NCBI RefSeq assembly: GCF_009017495.1
Contig: NZ_CP044990.1
Span: forward strand, 639,001 to 703,000
Length of the DNA: 64,000 nt
From: Deinococcus sp. AJ005
Lineage (GTDB): Bacteria > Deinococcota > Deinococci > Deinococcales > Deinococcaceae
Direction of reading: 5' to 3'
Shown in pieces: positions 60,392 through 64,000 of the stretch (within the stretch, counting starts at the first letter, position 1; each line of letters begins with the position of its first letter). Under the pieces are notes generated by a model. The model was not told where the DNA came from. It was given only the letters and a program-made list of their open reading frames with translations, and did no database searches. The translations under genes were made by a program, and so were the position numbers.

Positions 60392-60632
60392 GGGCGGCCC
60401 TGCGGGGGTCTGAGGGTCTGAAGGTTTAAGAGTCCGAATGCGGTGGAGTTGGATTGGGCGAGTTCGCTGCTGACCTGCTCCCTCACCCCAGCCCTCTCCC
60501 GCAGGGGGAGAGAGAGAAAAGCCCGTTCTGAGCAACTTTTGATGGGCAGATGGCCGTCGAAAGTCAAGTCGCCCCACGTTTTAGCGGTTAGACAGTTAGA
60601 CCGCTCGACCTTTAGACCACGAGCAACGCGAG
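60392..60632. repeat. Repeat-rich spacer between sbcD and sbcC
   Basis: No gene. It contains CTCTCCCGCAGGGGGAGAG (60496-60514), a short REP-like palindrome, and the block TTAGCGGTTAGACAGTTAGACC (60581-60602) related to the sequence after sbcC, including AGCGGT / ACCGCT pairing at 60583-60606. Confidence 0.55.
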
Positions 60633-61811
60633 TCACGCCACTTCCTCCGCCCGCGCCGCCTCGTCCGCTTCCTTGAAGGCGGCGCGCAGATCGTCGGGCA
60701 ATTCGCCGCGCCGCTCACGGTAATACTGCTCGTAGAGCTGGGTCAGGCTCAGGCCCTCGCGTTTCAATTCGGGCAGGGCGAGGTCTTCCTGATTGGCCTC
60801 CAGGTCCACCGCCAGGGTGTTGGGGGCCAGCTTCAGCACGCGGTCTTTCAGGCCGGGCAGGGCGGTTCCGGCGGGGGCGCGCACCACCACTTTTAACAGG
60901 CCGTTAAAGTCGCCCAAGGCTTTAATGCGCGCCTCCACGTTGTCCAGGTCAGCGCGAATGGTTTTCAGCTCGCGTCCACTTGCCAGCGGCAGGGCGTGAA
61001 CGCGGGCGGGGCGTCCAGCCTCCACCTCCACTAAGTTGACCTGCTTTTTCTCGCCGCCCTCGCCAAAATCGAGCTGGATGATGCTACCGGGATAGCACGC
61101 CAGTGGGGCCTCCGAGATCTGCTGAGGCTTGTGAATGTGGCCCAGCGCCACGTACTGCGCGCCCGCAGGCAGTTGCAGGCCCGACAGGGTGTACTGGTTG
61201 GTCAGGTCAAATTGCAGCGTGCGCTCGGAGCCGCTGGGCACCGCGCCGTCCATCGTGGCGTGGGCCATCAGCATGTTCACGCTGTCCGCGCGGAAGCCTT
61301 CGCCCAGGCGGCGCAGAAAGAAGCCCATGCCCTCGCGGTATTTCTGCCGCCACGCCCCCGTGTCGCCGCCCATCAGGTCGGCGGCCTTCACCAGCCTCCG
61401 CTCAGACAGGTACGGCAGCGCGCCCACGGTCAGGGTCTCGCCGCCCTTCGTTTCAATACTTCGCACCATGTCCAGCGGGTTGGCCGTGGGCTGCGCCACC
61501 GCCTGAATGCCCACCCAGCCCAGCAGCCCGGTCACCGATTCCAGCCGCGCGGAGCTGTCGTGGTTGCCAGCGATGACGATACCCGGAATCCCGGCGTCAC
61601 GTAGGCGCAGAAAGAAGTCGAACACGGCGGCCTCGGCGTCTGCCGAGGGGTTGCCGGTGTCGAACAGATCACCGGAGACCAGCACGGCGTCGGCCTTCTC
61701 GCTGCGGGCCAGTGCGGCAATTTCGGTCAACGCCTCGTGGATTTCGGGGGTGCGGTCATAACCACGCAGGTTGCGGCCCGCATGGAAATCAGCGGTGTGA
61801 AGTACGCGCAT
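60633..61811 (-). CDS. sbcD: Nuclease SbcD
   Basis: Mre11-type metallophosphoesterase subunit of SbcCD. 392 residues: start MRVLHTADFHAGRNL (metal ligands D and H), VLVSGDLFDTGNPSADAEAA, IVIAGNHDSSARLE, LMAHATMDG and YVALGHIHKPQQI, all five phosphoesterase motifs. A C-terminal capping domain follows. The ATG at 61811 is preceded by a TAGATT -10 about eight bases upstream. sbcC follows. Divergent from a small frame and recD2. Confidence 0.94.
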   Translation of the reverse strand: MRVLHTADFHAGRNLRGYDRTPEIHEALTEIAALARSEKADAVLVSGDLFDTGNPSADAEAAVFDFFLRLRDAGIPGIVIAGNHDSSARLESVTGLLGWVGIQAVAQPTANPLDMVRSIETKGGETLTVGALPYLSERRLVKAADLMGGDTGAWRQKYREGMGFFLRRLGEGFRADSVNMLMAHATMDGAVPSGSERTLQFDLTNQYTLSGLQLPAGAQYVALGHIHKPQQISEAPLACYPGSIIQLDFGEGGEKKQVNLVEVEAGRPARVHALPLASGRELKTIRADLDNVEARIKALGDFNGLLKVVVRAPAGTALPGLKDRVLKLAPNTLAVDLEANQEDLALPELKREGLSLTQLYEQYYRERRGELPDDLRAAFKEADEAARAEEVA

Positions 61812-61836
61812 TGCAGAAAAATCTATCACGAGTAGG

Positions 61837-62010
61837 GTGGATTGCCCCAGCCCATTTCGCAGCCAGGAAGCAGTTGAAGTACACACCCAGATCATCTTCA
61901 GGATCGTGCAGCGCGTTGAACTCCTGGCTTGCCTGAACACCGTCATCACGCTGGACGAGATTTACGACGGCGTGCTGCCGTTGCAGTCCCAACCCCCACC
62001 CGGGCGCTAG
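61837..62010 (+). CDS. Possible small protein, 57 residues
   Basis: GTG-started frame between divergent sbcD and recD2. Its codons are strongly GC-ending, and the protein looks real: a helical core SQEAVEVHTQIIFRIVQRVE LL-type amphipathic helix followed by LNTVITLDEIYDGVLP and a short proline-rich end. Cysteines at two positions. I do not recognise it. No clear ribosome site; TATCAC lies seven bases upstream as a weak -10. Its stop codon overlaps the recD2 -10 box. An older, longer gene truncated at its 5' end is an alternative. Confidence 0.45.
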   Translation: MDCPSPFRSQEAVEVHTQIIFRIVQRVELLACLNTVITLDEIYDGVLPLQSQPPPGR

Positions 62011-62019
62011 ACTAAATCC
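62008..62019 (+). promoter_or_regulatory. Leaderless promoter of recD2
   Basis: TAGACT -10 (62008-62013), six bases, then GTG at 62020. Confidence 0.6.
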
Positions 62020-64000
62020 GTGACTGCTTTTTCGCCCCCTACCGAAGCCTTCCGCGTGACGGGCGGGGTCAACCGTGTGCGTTACCGCGCCGAGTCGGGC
62101 TTTACCGTCATGACCGCCCGCATCGTCAACGACGAGGGCGAGGACCCCGACGCCACCGTGATCGGCATGATGCCCCCGCTGGATGCCGGGGACACCTTCA
62201 GCGCCGACGTGCTGATGGAGGAACACCGCGAATACGGTTACCAGTACCGCGTGCTGAACATGGTGTTGGAAGCCGCGCCCGCTGACCTGACAGAGGCTGG
62301 GGTGGCCGCCTATCTGGAGGCCCGCGTGGGTGGCGTGGGCAAGGTGCTTGCCAAGAGAATTGCCGGGATGTTCGGCCCCGCCACCTTCGACGTGCTGGAG
62401 AACGATCCGAATAGGCTGTTACAGGTGCCGGGCGTCACGGCGTCCACGCTGCACAAGATGGTCAGCAGTTGGTCCCAGCAGGGGCTGGAGCGGCGGTTGC
62501 TGGCGGGTTTGCAGGGTCTGGGCCTGAGCATTTCGCAGGCACAGCGGGCCGTCAAACACTTCGGGGAGGCGGCGCTGGAACGCCTGACCGCCGATCTCTT
62601 CGCGTTGACCGAGGTGGAGGGCATCGGTTTTCTGACCGCCGACAAGCTGTGGGCCGCGCAGGGCGGCTTGCAGGACGATCCGCGCCGCTTGACCGCCGCC
62701 GCCGTGTATGCCCTCCAGCAAGCGGCGCAGCAGGGGGGGCACTCCTTCCTGCAGCGTCACCGGGCCGAGCGCGGCGTGGCGCATTACACCCGCGTTTCGG
62801 CGGCCCAGGCAAAACTGGCGGTGGAGACGGCGGTGGAACTGGGCCGTCTGTCGGACGATGAAGCTCCGCTGTTTGCCGAGGAAATGAACTCGGAGCACCG
62901 CAACGAGAGCCGCATTTACCTCCCGCCCACGTTACGCGCCGAGAAGAAGCTGGCCTCCCTGATCCGCACGCTGCTGGCGACGCCGCCGGGTGGGGATGAA
63001 TGGACCGTGCCAGCAGGCGCGGCGCAGGATTTATCGGATGAACAGGCGCAGGTGCTGGAGCTGCTGGCCGAACACCGTCTGGTGGTGTTGACGGGCGGCC
63101 CCGGCACCGGCAAAAGCACGGCGACCCGCGCCGTGGCCGATCTGGCTGAGGGGATGGGTCTGGAAGTCGGCCTGTGCGCCCCCACCGGCAAGGCGGCGCG
63201 GCGGCTGGGCGAGGTCACCGGGCGCAGTGCCAGCACCATTCACCGTCTGCTGGGCTTCGGCCCCGCTGGCTTCCGGCACAACCATCTGGAACCCGCGCCC
63301 TATGACCTGCTGATCGTGGATGAGGTCAGCATGTGCGGCGACGGCCTGATGCTCTCGCTGCTCTCGGCAGTGGGCGCGGGCGCGCGGGTGCTGCTGGTGG
63401 GCGACACCGATCAGTTGCCCCCGGTGGACGCGGGATTGCCCCTGCTCGCGCTGACGCAGACCGCGCCCACCGTGCGGCTGGAAACGGTCTACCGTCAGGC
63501 CGCTCAGAACCCGATCATCCGCGCCGCCCATGATCTGCTGCACGGCTCCGCGCCGACATGGGGCGATCCCCGTTTGAATCTGACCGAGGCTGATCCAGAC
63601 GGCGGGGCGCGGCGGGTGGCGCTGCTGGTGCGCGATCTGGGCGGGCCGACGCAGGTGCAGGTGCTGACGCCCATGCGCCGGGGACCGCTGGGCATGGAAC
63701 ACCTGAATTATCATCTCCAGGGCCTGTTCAATCCGGGTGAGGGCGGCATCAAAATCGCGGACGGCGAGGCTCGGGCCGGGGACATCGTGGTGCAGACCAA
63801 GAACGACTACACCAATGAAGTCTTCAACGGCACGCTGGGAACCGTGCTGAAGGCCGAGAACAACCGCCTGACGGTGGATTTCGACAACAACATCGTGGAA
63901 CTGGCGGGCGCAGAACTGTTCAACGTGCAGCTGGGCTACGCGCTGACCGTTCACCGCGCGCAGGGCAGCGAGTGGCACAGCGTCCTGACCGTGCTGCACG
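62020..64000 (+). CDS. recD2: RecD2 5'-3' helicase (3' truncated by window)
   Basis: Superfamily 1B helicase without RecBC partners, needed for oxidative-damage tolerance in Deinococcus. The 660 residues present match D. radiodurans RecD2 as I remember it. The N-terminal domain starts RVTGGVNRVRYRAESGFTVM, then helix-hairpin-helix region GVGGVGKVLAKRIAGMFGP and VTASTLHKMVSSWSQQGLER. Motif I is GGPGTGKSTATRA near residue 359, motif Ia LCAPTGKAARRL, motif II LLIVDEVSM (D434, E435), motif III LLVGDTDQLPPVDAG and motif VI region GYALTVHRAQGSEWHSV at the end. The last 60 or so residues are missing. Confidence 0.95.
   Translation, partial: MTAFSPPTEAFRVTGGVNRVRYRAESGFTVMTARIVNDEGEDPDATVIGMMPPLDAGDTFSADVLMEEHREYGYQYRVLNMVLEAAPADLTEAGVAAYLEARVGGVGKVLAKRIAGMFGPATFDVLENDPNRLLQVPGVTASTLHKMVSSWSQQGLERRLLAGLQGLGLSISQAQRAVKHFGEAALERLTADLFALTEVEGIGFLTADKLWAAQGGLQDDPRRLTAAAVYALQQAAQQGGHSFLQRHRAERGVAHYTRVSAAQAKLAVETAVELGRLSDDEAPLFAEEMNSEHRNESRIYLPPTLRAEKKLASLIRTLLATPPGGDEWTVPAGAAQDLSDEQAQVLELLAEHRLVVLTGGPGTGKSTATRAVADLAEGMGLEVGLCAPTGKAARRLGEVTGRSASTIHRLLGFGPAGFRHNHLEPAPYDLLIVDEVSMCGDGLMLSLLSAVGAGARVLLVGDTDQLPPVDAGLPLLALTQTAPTVRLETVYRQAAQNPIIRAAHDLLHGSAPTWGDPRLNLTEADPDGGARRVALLVRDLGGPTQVQVLTPMRRGPLGMEHLNYHLQGLFNPGEGGIKIADGEARAGDIVVQTKNDYTNEVFNGTLGTVLKAENNRLTVDFDNNIVELAGAELFNVQLGYALTVHRAQGSEWHSVLTVLH

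Noticed and set aside
62310..63999. Minus-strand open frames opposite recD2
   Set aside because: RecD2 reads through without interruption on the plus strand to the window edge with all helicase motifs, so these are shadows.

Overview
The window comes from a Deinococcus chromosome. A ddrC gene (a repair factor confined to Deinococcaceae) carries a 17-bp radiation/desiccation response motif over its promoter. The recD2 helicase end closely resembles the D. radiodurans enzyme as I remember it. G+C is high, and at least 20 genes show the same leaderless layout: a TANNNT -10 box about 6-8 bases before an ATG or GTG.

Layout. 1-13.4 kb is a surface-glycan or glycosylation locus: the galE 3' end, wbpA-wbpB-wbpD-wbpE (a diacetamido-uronic acid sugar nucleotide), two GT4 glycosyltransferases, a flippase, a polymerase, a GT4-phosphoglycosyltransferase fusion, pglD and pglE. 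Its middle (about 4.7-10.35 kb) is strikingly AT-rich, and both composition boundaries fall inside genes, as expected of a swapped cassette. 13.4-16.5 kb holds a protein with two xylan-binding-like domains and two LptF/LptG permeases. 16.8-31 kb holds ddrC, an acyl-CoA synthetase, a diguanylate cyclase, a nucleoside hydrolase, a 33-residue gene with its own promoter and terminator, rel, a second RDRM-controlled gene of unknown function, an HtrA-like protease, a holin-like membrane protein divergent from a LexA/CI-type self-cleaving repressor, and rpsO. 31-41 kb holds tRNA-Leu(GAG), an amidase, pilT, argB, purE-purK, folC and tRNA-Lys(CTT). 41-51.6 kb holds extracellular-polysaccharide genes, argC-argF with a GNAT and an AbrB-Nudix fusion between them, an orphan pair of ABC permeases and a histidinol phosphatase. 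51.6-64 kb holds ppsA with its regulator, an MFS exporter, a PIN-TRAM protein, sbcC, sbcD, a possible 57-residue gene and recD2, which runs off the end.

Most notable signals. (1) Four intergenic copies of a two-domain hairpin element whose stem sequences differ but whose pairing, including G-U pairs, is preserved. (2) A repressor with the LexA cleavage-site-to-serine spacing, next to an operator that exactly fills the -35/-10 spacer of a divergent holin-like gene. (3) A second RDRM in front of an uncharacterised gene. (4) The mosaic glycan locus. No insertion sequence, CRISPR array or replication origin was seen. All calls come from reading the sequence and family knowledge; no database search was made.
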